Source: Listeria weihenstephanensis (GTDB lineage Bacteria; Bacillota; Bacilli; Lactobacillales; Listeriaceae). Taken from it: a stretch of DNA of 64,000 nt. Below the pieces are notes generated by a model. The model saw only the letters and a list, made by a program, of their open reading frames with translations, had not been told where the DNA came from and searched no databases. Positions 55,685 through 64,000 of this stretch are shown here, piece by piece. Location: the NCBI RefSeq assembly GCF_003534205.1, contig NZ_CP011102.1, forward strand, positions 635,001 through 699,000. Reading direction: 5' to 3'. Position numbers and translations under genes: made by a program. Each line of letters starts with the position of its first letter. The first letter of the stretch is position 1.

Positions 55685-57010
55685 TTATTCAGAAAAATGT
55701 CCTTTTTTCTTTTTATAAAGGTAGATTGGCAGACCAATTGCAGTTAGAACGAGTCCGATACCGGCATTCATCGGTTGGGTGAACAAGGTATTGAAGACGA
55801 TGAAGGCACCACCTAGGATCGCAATGATTGGTATCACAGGATATAGTGGGACTTTGTATGGTCGGACGAGCTCTGGTTCTCGTTTCCGTAAGACAAAGAC
55901 GGCAATGAATGTAAGTGTGTAGAAAATCCAAATCACGAAGATAAGCATATCGGTTAATTGATTGAATTGACCGGTGAATATCATGATGATTGAAATAAGC
56001 AAGATTACAATTCCGCCGTTGTAAGGAACACTACTCTTTGCGCCAAGTTTTTTGAACCAGTTACTGAATGGTAGTTGGTTATCTAAGGCCATAGCGTAAG
56101 GAATTCGAATCCCTGTCATCGTATAGCCGTTAATTGTGCCAAATACGGAGACTAAAATTCCGATAGTGATTAGTTTACCACCGATAGAGCCAAAAATGAT
56201 ATTAGCAACATCAGATGCTGGCGTTGCTGTAGAAGCGAGCGCTGTAGCAGGCATAACTAATAAGTAAGCAATATTGATAAGTAGGTAAACGACCATAACG
56301 CCTGTTAGTCCGAATACGATTGCTTTTGGAAGATCTTTTTTCGGGTTTTTCATTTCGCCGGCAATGTTACCAACGTGGATCCAGCCATCATATGCAAACA
56401 TTGTTGCAACAAGGCCTGAACCTAAACTAGTTAAAAATGGGTGATCTGCTACGCTCATTGGGAATAATCGGAACGCAACGTCTCCTTGATGAAAAAGTCC
56501 AAAAATAATGATTAAAATAAGTGGTACTAGTTTACAGATCGTGGTCACTGCTTGGAATGATCCTGCAACTTTCGCACTAATAAAGTTCATAAGCATGATA
56601 AAAGCTGCGGCTGCAATAGCGACTGGAACGATGATTTGATCGCCAGTTCCGAAAAGGTTAGCGACTTGTGTTGCAAAAATGATGGATAAAGCCGCGATGT
56701 TTGCTGGGAAATAGATCACGGTTTGTGCCCAGCCAAGTAAGTATGCCGTTAATTTGCCGTACGTTTTTTGAAGATACATCATCATTCCACCAGTTTGCGG
56801 AATGGCTGCGGAAAGTTCGGCCGCGGTAAGTCCTCCACAAATAGTGATAACGCCCCCAAGAATCCAGGCCAGTAAGCCAAGTCCAGCGGTTCCTGTTGCA
56901 GAGTAGACAGCTTCAGGCTTGAAAAATACGCCGGAGCCAATAACGGTCCCCATAACAATGGTTAGTGCAGTAAAAAAGCCAATATCTTTTTTTAGTTTCT
57001 GATTTTCCAT
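55685..57010 (-). CDS. APC-family amino acid permease (SteT-like)
   Basis: A 441-residue transporter with 12 hydrophobic segments. The first helix carries MGTVIGSGVFFKP (about 20-32), the broken-helix GSG substrate site of APC exchangers. Later FAYDGWIHVGNIAGEMKNP (about 205) is typical of the LAT/SteT group. It closely resembles serine/threonine exchangers. It lies 88 bp after the threonine dehydrogenase gene on the same strand, which supports threonine or serine uptake for the kbl-tdh route. Confidence 0.88.
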   Translation of the reverse strand: MENQKLKKDIGFFTALTIVMGTVIGSGVFFKPEAVYSATGTAGLGLLAWILGGVITICGGLTAAELSAAIPQTGGMMMYLQKTYGKLTAYLLGWAQTVIYFPANIAALSIIFATQVANLFGTGDQIIVPVAIAAAAFIMLMNFISAKVAGSFQAVTTICKLVPLILIIIFGLFHQGDVAFRLFPMSVADHPFLTSLGSGLVATMFAYDGWIHVGNIAGEMKNPKKDLPKAIVFGLTGVMVVYLLINIAYLLVMPATALASTATPASDVANIIFGSIGGKLITIGILVSVFGTINGYTMTGIRIPYAMALDNQLPFSNWFKKLGAKSSVPYNGGIVILLISIIMIFTGQFNQLTDMLIFVIWIFYTLTFIAVFVLRKREPELVRPYKVPLYPVIPIIAILGGAFIVFNTLFTQPMNAGIGLVLTAIGLPIYLYKKKKGHFSE

Positions 57011-57098
57011 ATGTTTCCCCTCACTTGTCTAGGAGGCTTAGCGCAGAAAATGAGGCCAAGCCACGTTGACAGTTGTTTTTAGTCCCTTAAAAAAATTA

Positions 57099-58070
57099 TT
57101 AATGCCTTACTACTGTATCATTTTCCAGCTTTTTTGTCAGCTTTTCCAGCATATCTTTTGTCATACGGTCTAGGTCGTATTGCGGATCAAAATCCCATTC
57201 GTTTCTAGCACACGTGGTATCAAGCGAATCTGGCCATGAATCGGCAATGGTTTGACGAACTGGATCAACATCATATTTCATTTCAAATTCAGGAATAAAT
57301 TTACGAATGGAAGCTGCAATTTCTTCTGGCTCGAAGCTCATCGCGGTAATATTAAAGGCGTTGCGATGTACTAAACGGCTTGGATCCGCTTTCATCAATT
57401 TGATGATGGCATCGATCGCATCAGGCATATACATCATATCCATGCGTGTTCCTTTATCGATGAACGAGGTGTAGCTTTTATTTTTAAGTGCTTCGTAATA
57501 AATATCTACGGCATAATCGGTTGTACCGCCACCTGGTAATGTTTTATAGGAAATCAAGCCTGGGAAACGGACGCCGCGTGTATCTACGCCAAATTTTTGG
57601 AAGTAGTAGTCGCATAAGAGCTCGCCGCTGACTTTGGTAACGCCGTACATGGTGGTTGGTCGTTGCAAGGTGTCTTGTGGCGTGTTCTCAGCTGGTGTAC
57701 CTGGTCCAAATGAGCCGATAGAGCTTGGTGTGAAGAATTTCAAGTTAAGTTCGCGTGCGACCTCGAGGGCATTGACTAAGCCGCCCATGTTGAGGCTCCA
57801 AGCAAGTTGTGGTTTTTCTTCGGCTACAGCAGAAAGTAAAGCTGCTAAATGGATAATGGTGTCGACTTCGTATTCGCGTGCGATATCCATCATCTTATCT
57901 TTATCGGTTACATCTAAAATTTCGAAGGGACCGCTTTCAATGACTTCGTTGCCAGCGATACGGCGAATGTCTGTTGCAATGACACTGTCCGTGCCGTTTT
58001 CTTCGCGAAGGCGCATCGTTAATTCAGAACCAATTTGACCGAGACAACCTGTTATAAGTACTTTTTTCAT
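57099..58070 (-). CDS. L-threonine 3-dehydrogenase, SDR (epimerase-like) type
   Basis: A 323-residue NAD-dependent enzyme that oxidises threonine to 2-amino-3-ketobutyrate. The Rossmann motif TGCLGQIGSE is at about 7-16. The catalytic Ser-Tyr-Lys are in SSIGSFGPGT (about 115) and YGVTKVSGE (about 141-149). FPGLISYKTLPGGGTTDYAV is the signature of this TDH type rather than a UDP-sugar epimerase. ATG 58070 follows GGAGG; an ATG at 58085 overlaps that site. Its product is the KBL substrate, and kbl lies directly upstream. Confidence 0.9.
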   Translation of the reverse strand: MKKVLITGCLGQIGSELTMRLREENGTDSVIATDIRRIAGNEVIESGPFEILDVTDKDKMMDIAREYEVDTIIHLAALLSAVAEEKPQLAWSLNMGGLVNALEVARELNLKFFTPSSIGSFGPGTPAENTPQDTLQRPTTMYGVTKVSGELLCDYYFQKFGVDTRGVRFPGLISYKTLPGGGTTDYAVDIYYEALKNKSYTSFIDKGTRMDMMYMPDAIDAIIKLMKADPSRLVHRNAFNITAMSFEPEEIAASIRKFIPEFEMKYDVDPVRQTIADSWPDSLDTTCARNEWDFDPQYDLDRMTKDMLEKLTKKLENDTVVRH

Positions 58071-58239
58071 TTTAAAAACCTCCATTGGATTAGAAATTCT
58101 ATTTTTTTATATTGCGTTGCATTCATGGTATAATTAAGTTTGGTGTTAGATAGAGAGATTTGCTGGGTGAACATTGAGACGAATGTGATCGCAGCTTCTT
58201 TCTTCTAGCTTAATTACTGAATATAATGCTTATTCTAAA

Positions 58240-59430
58240 TTAAATGACTTGCAATTCCTTGCCGACTTTTTCGTAGACAGCGAGTACTTCGTCGAGCATT
58301 TCTTTTGTATGTGCTGCTGTTGGCATGTTACGAACGCGTCCAGTACCTTTTGGAACGGTAGGGAAGACGATTGATTTGGCGTATACTCCTTCTTCTAGTA
58401 AGCGACGGGAGAAACGTTGCGTTAGGTTTTCATCGCCAATGATGCAAGGTGTGATTGGGGTTTCGGAATGCCCGATATCAAAGCCAAGTTTGGATAATCC
58501 AGCTTTAAGGTAAGTGCCGTTTTCCCATAGTGTTTCCATTCGTGATGGATCGCTTTCCATGATGTCGATGGCTTCTATACATGCGGCTGCGGTTCCTGGT
58601 GTTAGGGATGTGGAGAATAGGAACGGTCTAGCGCGTACTTTGAGCCAGTCGATAAGTTGTTGTGATCCGGCAACGTAACCACCGACAACGCCGATTGCTT
58701 TGGATAGTGTGCCCATTTGGAAGTCGATTTTGTCTGACATGCCGAAATGTTTGACGGTTCCTGCACCTTCACCCATAACGCCTGAGCCATGTGCATCATC
58801 TACATAAGTAATTAAGCCGAATTCTTCAGCGATAGCAACGATTTCAGGGATTTTGGCAACATCACCATCCATAGAAAAAACGCCATCTGTGATATACATA
58901 ATTTTTTCGTATAATCCGCTTTCGGTCGCTTCTTTGGCAACGCGGCGAAGATCATCCATATCTTGATGCTTGGCACGCAATACTTTGGCACCTGATAAAC
59001 GGCATCCGTCAATGATAGAGGCGTGATTTAGTTCGTCGGAAATGATCGCGTCTTTTTTCGTCATGACTGCGGAAATAGCGCCCATGTTACAGTTGAAACC
59101 TGATTGGAACGCGATCGCAGCTTCGGTATGTTTGAATTCAGCTAGGCGTGTTTCGAGTTCGTTATGAATCGTCATTGTGCCGTTAATTGTACGAACTGCA
59201 CCAGCACCAACGCCGTATTGCTCGGTTGCTTCGATGCATTTCTTTTTCAGACGGTCATCGTTGGAGAAGCCTAGGTAGTTATTGGAAGAGAGGTTGATGA
59301 GTTCAGCGCCGTTTACTTTGATTTTTGCGCCGTTTGGACCTTCCACAGTATCGATTGTGTTATAAAGTCCTTGATCTCGTAAAGCTTGTAGTTGTGGTTC
59401 TAGAAAGTCGTTTAAAACTTTGTTTGTCAT
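58240..59430 (-). CDS. kbl: Glycine C-acetyltransferase (2-amino-3-ketobutyrate CoA ligase)
   Basis: A 396-residue PLP enzyme that splits 2-amino-3-ketobutyrate with CoA into glycine and acetyl-CoA. The PLP Lys is in [13 protein letters not shown] (about 241). [14 protein letters not shown] (about 207) and SNNYLGF are family motifs. TTAGGAGGAA precedes ATG 59430; the frame extends to 59469 without a ribosome site. It is first of the kbl-tdh-permease run. Confidence 0.94.
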   Translation of the reverse strand: MTNKVLNDFLEPQLQALRDQGLYNTIDTVEGPNGAKIKVNGAELINLSSNNYLGFSNDDRLKKKCIEATEQYGVGAGAVRTINGTMTIHNELETRLAEFKHTEAAIAFQSGFNCNMGAISAVMTKKDAIISDELNHASIIDGCRLSGAKVLRAKHQDMDDLRRVAKEATESGLYEKIMYITDGVFSMDGDVAKIPEIVAIAEEFGLITYVDDAHGSGVMGEGAGTVKHFGMSDKIDFQMGTLSKAIGVVGGYVAGSQQLIDWLKVRARPFLFSTSLTPGTAAACIEAIDIMESDPSRMETLWENGTYLKAGLSKLGFDIGHSETPITPCIIGDENLTQRFSRRLLEEGVYAKSIVFPTVPKGTGRVRNMPTAAHTKEMLDEVLAVYEKVGKELQVI

Positions 59431-59469
59431 GTTAGAGATTCCTCCTAAAAAATTTTTATATATTATCAC

Positions 59470-59528
59470 GCGCGACCTTGAACCGGATGGGGTTGGCTAA
59501 GGTCAGGCGCGGTAATGACAAAATGAGA
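59470..59528 (-). promoter_or_regulatory. Long hairpin upstream of kbl
   Basis: CGCGCGACCTT-type and AAGGTCAGGCGCG segments flank an 18-nt loop between the PRD-regulator gene and kbl. The T-rich tail on the minus strand is short, so it could be a weak terminator or attenuator. Confidence 0.5.
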
Positions 59529-61634
59529 TTAGAAACCAAGCGAGCGATCTGTCACCATGTGGTTGATATTTTTCTGCTCTAAAAATTCTTGAAGTATGGA
59601 GAGGATCAGATTTTTAATTTTTTCTGGGTTGCCCGATTCAATCATGGAAGTTGCGATTTCGTCTTCGGTGAGCATCGTGATCAAATACGTGAATATCTCG
59701 ATTTCTTCGCTGGTTAATGTGCTTGGAAGCAAGAATACGAGAATGTTTGTGATGTTGGTCTTACCTTCTAATGCGATGTGCATTTCTAGGTTATGCTTCG
59801 AGTTGAAGACATGAATAGACGCGGTTTTGACGTCGGTATTGATGAGAAACATGGCCGTATTTGTTCCGCAGGCCAAGACTTTACCCTGGTTTTCGTGTTG
59901 ATTTAGTTCGTGATAAAGTTTGTCCGCGGTGAGGTCGTTTTTTTGAGCGATTTCATGGCTAAAGCCGCGTAGATTATCTTCTAAATTCCGAGTCATCACG
60001 CTACTCGTTGTGAAATATGTTTTTTGGATGAGTGCAATAATTAAATTATAATAGGTTTGCATCGCGGTTAAACTCGATAAAGCTGTCTCAAAATCGTTTG
60101 TTGCGACGACATCCATTGGGAAAGTATCATTTTGCTTCCGATTCGCGATTTTTTCGAGCTTTTTATTGATAGCGTTGATTTCATTGTCTGTGAAAAAAAT
60201 ACTGATAAATTGATAATCCTGTGTGAAATTCTCTAAATGTGAGGTGGATAGAATCATATCGTATTTTTCTAGATTGCTTTCCTTCATAAGGTCGATCGGT
60301 GTGATAAATTTCATCTTTTTTAATTTAGGTAAGCGCTTCCGAAATCTTGCCTGTAGCCAAGTATTGATGCCACTGCTGCGCGAGGTCACGATTAGCGCGC
60401 TGTACGGTCTCATGTTTTCGGAATGGATAATCGCTGCTTCGAAATGAAGGACGATAAAACCGGTTTCCTCTTCTGGTATTTGTTTAAAAGGATAGACATC
60501 GCACGCTGCTGTATGAACGATTTGAAAGAGATCTGGGAACTCCGCTTTGATCATTTCAAGCAGGGGATTGCTCATCGGCATGTTTTTCTTCAATCGAATG
60601 ATGGAATACTGGATATGTTCGGTGAGTCCTTTTAAAACATTGATTTGAGATAAAGGTGTATCGATTTCTTTGGCGACGCGAGAGATGAGTTTCTTCGCAA
60701 TTCGGATAGCCTGAACCTTCTCGTTACGGTAGAAAACATCTTGTCCTTTACGGATTTCTGATTCGAGTACGAGCATGGTCAGCTCTGCGATTTCACTTTC
60801 TGGAATCTCGGTCATATCTGGCAAACAGTCGCGCAAAATACGTTCGGCGATATCGAATTCAGGGTATTCTTGAAGGAACACATGGTTGCCGTCACTTTTT
60901 GCGATGATTTTCCCCTTTGGAATTTGCTGAATCGTAATCATGAGGTAAATGAGCAAGTTTATGTAGGAATCGTTGCTAATCTCATAGGAGAGCTTTTTCA
61001 TCCATTTACTAATAATCGGGTCGCACATTTGTAAAAGGGAGATATCAATGAAGTCTGTAATCCGTTCATCTATCGGGCCACTTTTTTCATCTAGGATATC
61101 GCTGAACATCTGGTAAAGCTTGATTTTTGGAACTGTCATTAGAAGTAATTCCCAGAGTAATTCGCGTTTTTCAAGGATAGAGGCTTCAAGTTCGACGCCG
61201 ATACCGCGCTTTCTTTTAATGTGGATTTTGCCATTCCAGTCTTCTTCAAGTCTCGTCAAATCACTGCTTACAGTAGCAACGGTGACGGATAACTCGTTAG
61301 CAAGTGCAATCAATTTTACTGGTTCGGATTCGTTTAAAAGGACACGCAAGATGATTTGCTGCCTTTCAAATGGTGTAAATTCGTTGTTAACGAGCTCCAA
61401 TATATTTTTTTGAATGCGGTCGCGATGGGCGCTCGTTCCAGTTACGGTAAGCCGGCTACCATGTTTGACCAAGGTGAGTTTGAAGTCTTGCAATGTTTCA
61501 CCGACTTCTTTTAAATCACGGCGTACCGTTCGTTCGCTGACATCAAGGTACGATGCGAGTTGCGAAATCGAAATGTCGCCGGGTACTGATAAGATTTTCT
61601 CTAGAATGATTCGTGAACGTGCAGATAAGTACAT
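59529..61634 (-). CDS. PRD-containing PTS-type transcriptional regulator (BglG/MtlR/Mga-like)
   Basis: About 701 residues. Two N-terminal winged-HTH domains (about 5-60 and 85-145; ISQLASYLDVSERTVRRDL, ALANELSVTVATVSSDL) are followed by two PRD-like domains (about 180-390 and up to about 410). An EIIB-like part (about 410-500) and a C-terminal EIIA-like part (about 560-700) follow. These proteins are phosphorylated by the PTS. No PTS operon is adjacent, so the target is unknown. AAAGGAAG precedes ATG 61634; the frame extends to 61667 without a ribosome site. Confidence 0.85.
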   Translation of the reverse strand: MYLSARSRIILEKILSVPGDISISQLASYLDVSERTVRRDLKEVGETLQDFKLTLVKHGSRLTVTGTSAHRDRIQKNILELVNNEFTPFERQQIILRVLLNESEPVKLIALANELSVTVATVSSDLTRLEEDWNGKIHIKRKRGIGVELEASILEKRELLWELLLMTVPKIKLYQMFSDILDEKSGPIDERITDFIDISLLQMCDPIISKWMKKLSYEISNDSYINLLIYLMITIQQIPKGKIIAKSDGNHVFLQEYPEFDIAERILRDCLPDMTEIPESEIAELTMLVLESEIRKGQDVFYRNEKVQAIRIAKKLISRVAKEIDTPLSQINVLKGLTEHIQYSIIRLKKNMPMSNPLLEMIKAEFPDLFQIVHTAACDVYPFKQIPEEETGFIVLHFEAAIIHSENMRPYSALIVTSRSSGINTWLQARFRKRLPKLKKMKFITPIDLMKESNLEKYDMILSTSHLENFTQDYQFISIFFTDNEINAINKKLEKIANRKQNDTFPMDVVATNDFETALSSLTAMQTYYNLIIALIQKTYFTTSSVMTRNLEDNLRGFSHEIAQKNDLTADKLYHELNQHENQGKVLACGTNTAMFLINTDVKTASIHVFNSKHNLEMHIALEGKTNITNILVFLLPSTLTSEEIEIFTYLITMLTEDEIATSMIESGNPEKIKNLILSILQEFLEQKNINHMVTDRSLGF

Positions 61635-61725
61635 TATGTTTCTTCCTTTCGCAGAAATTTCCTCCATGAAAGCTGTGACTGCGTTTCATTTTCCTTCGCT
61701 GCTTAAAGATTCACCGTACACCCTT

Positions 61726-61754
61726 ATACTATGACTCCGCTTGCATATAAGCAA
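61726..61754 (-). promoter_or_regulatory. Promoter of the PRD regulator
   Basis: TTGCTT - 17 bp - TAGTAT on the minus strand. Confidence 0.5.
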
Positions 61755-61918
61755 TACAAACAAATAGCTAATTTGTCCAGATTTGAAAATGAAAAGTTGG
61801 ACAAAGTTATATCAAGCCACAAAATGAGTGCTTTCTTTAGTGTTTGCAGTCGTTGGCGCGCAATGCTTTCCTGGGTTTTGGATCCTAAATCATTTGTGAA
61901 ATTATTATCAAACTCAAT

Positions 61919-61948
61919 TTGACAGCGTTTCCTTTAGGGTGCTATTCT
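61919..61948 (+). promoter_or_regulatory. ald promoter
   Basis: TTGACA - 18 bp - TATTCT, about 39 bp before ATG 61987. Confidence 0.65.
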
Positions 61949-61986
61949 GTACTCGCAAAGAGAATCTAAAGAAGGACGTGTTCAGG

Positions 61987-63090
61987 ATGAAAATTAGTAT
62001 CGTAAAAGAAATCAAGGCCGGTGAGGCACGAGTAGGAATGACGCCAGAAAACGTGAAAAGATTAGTGGATCAAGGCAATGTTCTTATAGTAGAACGAGAT
62101 GCAGGAATTGGTTCTGGATATACGAATCAAGAGTATGTGGACGCTGGCGCAACGCTTGGGGATCAAGCAGAGGCATGGATGGCGGACATGGTCGTTAAGG
62201 TGAAAGAGCCGCAAGCATCGGAATATCCATTTTTCAAAAAAGGACAAATCATTTGGGGATTCCTTCATTTAGCCGCTTCGAAACCTTGTGTGGAAGCACT
62301 TTTGAAAGCAGGAGCTACAGCCATTGGCGGTGAAACGATTGAAAAGGATGGCGCGCTTCCGTTGTTAAAACCGATGAGCGCGATTGCAGGACGCCGAGCT
62401 ATTTTCATGGGTGCTTATTATCTGGAAAAACAACATCAAGGCGAAGGAATTTTGTTATCCGGGATTGAAAATATTCCTGCTGGGCAAGTTGTTATTCTTG
62501 GTGGTGGAAACGCGGCGATCAATGCGTGTGATATGGCGATTGGGATTGGCTGTAGTGCAACCATTTTAGAGCTTAATCCGGCGCGCATCGAGTATTTAAC
62601 GGAGCATTACGCAGGCAAAGGGGTGACAATTTTGCCATCGACTACGGAAAATCTTGAGCAAGAAATCAAAAAAGCGGATGTCTTTATCTCGACGATTTTA
62701 ATACCTGGAGCGAAGCCACCGAAAATCGTGAAGGAATATATGGTCAAAACGATGAAACAAGGTAGTGTTATTGTAGATATCGCGATCGATCAAGGCGGAA
62801 CGGTGGAAACGATTGAGCATTATACGACGCATGATGATCCGATTTTTATTAAGCACGGTGTGATTCATTATGCGGTTCCAAATATGCCGGGTGCAACGCC
62901 GAGAACTTCTACGATGGCGCTGGCGACTGGAAATATCGATTATTTACTCGCGATTGCGGATAAGGGCCTTGATCAAGCGTTACAAGATGACCAGTCTTTA
63001 GCAAGTGGACTTAACATCTATCAAAGCAAAATCATGTCAAAAAGTCTTGCCGACACGCTAGGAATGGAACACAGTGAGGTACTCCAATGA
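61987..63090 (+). CDS. ald: Alanine dehydrogenase
   Basis: A 367-residue NAD-dependent enzyme that interconverts alanine and pyruvate plus ammonia. The N-terminal catalytic domain has KEIKAGEARVGMTP, VKVKEP (Lys about 74) and FLHLAA (His about 95). The NAD fold VVILGGGNAAINACDMA is at about 169-185. It lacks the last few residues of the Bacillus enzyme but is otherwise complete. AAGAAGGA precedes ATG 61987. Its stop overlaps the start of the threonine dehydratase gene, so they are translationally coupled. Confidence 0.94.
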   Translation: MKISIVKEIKAGEARVGMTPENVKRLVDQGNVLIVERDAGIGSGYTNQEYVDAGATLGDQAEAWMADMVVKVKEPQASEYPFFKKGQIIWGFLHLAASKPCVEALLKAGATAIGGETIEKDGALPLLKPMSAIAGRRAIFMGAYYLEKQHQGEGILLSGIENIPAGQVVILGGGNAAINACDMAIGIGCSATILELNPARIEYLTEHYAGKGVTILPSTTENLEQEIKKADVFISTILIPGAKPPKIVKEYMVKTMKQGSVIVDIAIDQGGTVETIEHYTTHDDPIFIKHGVIHYAVPNMPGATPRTSTMALATGNIDYLLAIADKGLDQALQDDQSLASGLNIYQSKIMSKSLADTLGMEHSEVLQ

Positions 63091-64000
63091 TGAAAACGGA
63101 TGAATATGTCAGCGTTTGGGATATTAACAAAGCCAAAGAAGTCCTCCACGACAATGCCCGCAAAACACCGCTTGTAAAATCATTCTACTTAACTAGTGTG
63201 ACAGAAGCAAATGTTTACTTGAAGTTAGAAAACATGCAATTAACTGGTTCTTTCAAATTTCGCGGTGCTTATAACAAAATTGCTGCGTTAACAACAACGG
63301 AGAAAGAACATGGCGTTATCGCGTGTTCGGCTGGAAATCACGCGCAAGGTGTTGCTTTATCGTCTAAATTACTCGGAATTAACAGCAAAATTGTGATGCC
63401 AGAAACCGCTCCACAGGCTAAAATTGACGCGACAAGAGGCTATGGATCAGATGTTGTTTTATACGGTCAAACATTTGATGAAGCCAAAGAAAAGTGTATC
63501 GAAATTGCCGAAAAAACAGGTCGAACTTTTTTGCATCCGTATGATGATCCAGCGGTTATTGCTGGGCAAGGAACGATTGGGTTAGAGATTTTGGATAGCA
63601 TGTGGGATGTGGATACTGTCATCGTGCCAATTGGTGGTGGTGGCTTGATATCTGGTATCGCGATTGCACTGAAATCATTTAATCCGAACATCCGCGTCAT
63701 TGGGGTTCAGGCGGAGAACGTACACGGCATGAAATCCTCTTTTGATGCTGGAGAAATTACGCCGCATTATGAGGCACCAACAATGGCAGATGGTTGCGCG
63801 GTCAAAGTACCAGGAGATATCACGTTTTCGATTGTGAAGGAACTTGTCGACGAGATTATCACGGTTTCAGAAACGGAACTCGAACAAGCGATGAAGGACT
63901 TATTGCAGCGCGGTAAAGCCGTAGTTGAAGGTGCTGGAGCGCTAAGTACGGCGGCACTTGTTTCGGATAAAATAACAGATTATGTGAAAGGAAAAAATGT
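63087..64000 (+). CDS. Threonine/serine ammonia-lyase (threonine dehydratase), cut by the window end
   Basis: The visible 304 residues are the N-terminal catalytic PLP domain. The PLP Lys is in GSFKFRGAYNK (about 50-60), the phosphate loop is the SAGNHAQGVA segment (about 82-91) and the glycine loop is IGGGGLISG (about 178-186). It deaminates threonine to 2-oxobutyrate and ammonia. The ATG overlaps the ald stop (ATGA). Whether a C-terminal regulatory ACT domain exists (biosynthetic versus catabolic type) cannot be seen. The catabolic ald partner favours a degradative role. Confidence 0.92.
   Translation, partial: MMKTDEYVSVWDINKAKEVLHDNARKTPLVKSFYLTSVTEANVYLKLENMQLTGSFKFRGAYNKIAALTTTEKEHGVIACSAGNHAQGVALSSKLLGINSKIVMPETAPQAKIDATRGYGSDVVLYGQTFDEAKEKCIEIAEKTGRTFLHPYDDPAVIAGQGTIGLEILDSMWDVDTVIVPIGGGGLISGIAIALKSFNPNIRVIGVQAENVHGMKSSFDAGEITPHYEAPTMADGCAVKVPGDITFSIVKELVDEIITVSETELEQAMKDLLQRGKAVVEGAGALSTAALVSDKITDYVKGKN

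Larger units (their letters stand above)
61635..61986. other. Divergent promoter region between the PRD regulator and ald
   Basis: About 350 bp. A minus-strand promoter TTGCTT - 17 bp - TAGTAT (61754-61726) and a plus-strand promoter TTGACA - 18 bp - TATTCT (61919-61948) were found. No convincing gene lies here. Confidence 0.6.

Noticed and set aside
58086-58239. Possible T-box or riboswitch between kbl and tdh
   Set aside because: No specifier loop, T-box sequence or terminator/antiterminator pair could be found.
61731-61922. A 63-codon frame between the PRD regulator and ald
   Set aside because: It overlaps the minus-strand promoter and lacks a ribosome site.

Overview
The window looks like a low-GC Firmicute chromosome of the Listeria lineage. 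The evidence is gene order: galE-galM-pgcA, rapZ-yvcK-whiA-namA, clpP with a CtsR box, rpoN-cggR-gap-pgk-tpiA-gpmI-eno, and secG-est-rnr-smpB-ssrA. An agr locus with a Listeria-like AgrD also fits. From memory, L. monocytogenes lacks lipoate synthesis genes and carries agr near the origin. Here lipM-lipA are present and agr lies between namA and clpP, so a Listeria sensu lato species other than L. monocytogenes is more likely. This is inferred from protein reading and synteny, not from a database search.

Layout. 1-480: three tRNAs (Gly, Cys, Leu) and a solo ISL3-type IS end. 0.5-9.8 kb: ada with a PEP-mutase-like gene, the galactose/glucose-phosphate genes, a HhH-GPD glycosylase, a PlcR-like regulator flanked by two PlcR-box-like palindromes, and lipM-lipA. 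9.9-12.5 kb: a large secreted repeat protein. 12.9-16.7 kb: the rapZ-yvcK-whiA cluster and namA. 16.8-22.6 kb: a quorum-sensing region with complete agrBDCA, an orphan AgrA-like protein, a 5'-truncated agrA fragment and small membrane or lipoproteins. 22.7-26.4 kb: clpP, then tRNA-Arg(CCG) with a decayed integrative element (frameshifted integrase, arm-type repeats, a candidate GNAT toxin/small partner pair, and a zinc-ribbon gene with no normal start codon). 26.4-33.2 kb: a transporter-like membrane protein, a UV endonuclease, a TetR/MMPL pair with tandem operators, and an M19 dipeptidase. 33.3-42.6 kb: rpoN and the CggR-controlled glycolytic operon.

42.7-55.1 kb: small secreted or membrane proteins, an alpha/beta hydrolase, an esterase paralogue lacking its nucleophile, an intact ISL3-family element (46267-47700, 8-bp target duplication) inside an AhpD-like gene, then secG, est, rnr, smpB, a TPR membrane protein and tmRNA. 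55.3-55.6 kb: a complete Fst/par-like type I toxin-antitoxin locus. 55.7-64 kb: amino-acid metabolism (permease, threonine dehydrogenase, KBL, a PRD-type regulator, alanine dehydrogenase and a threonine dehydratase cut by the window end).

How genes work together: CggR senses glycolytic flux and controls gap to eno. AgrB processes AgrD and AgrC/AgrA respond. kbl and tdh degrade threonine to glycine and acetyl-CoA, with a neighbouring permease. SmpB, tmRNA and RNase R form the trans-translation module. Structured intergenic repeats recur around the glycolytic operon and upstream of ssrA.
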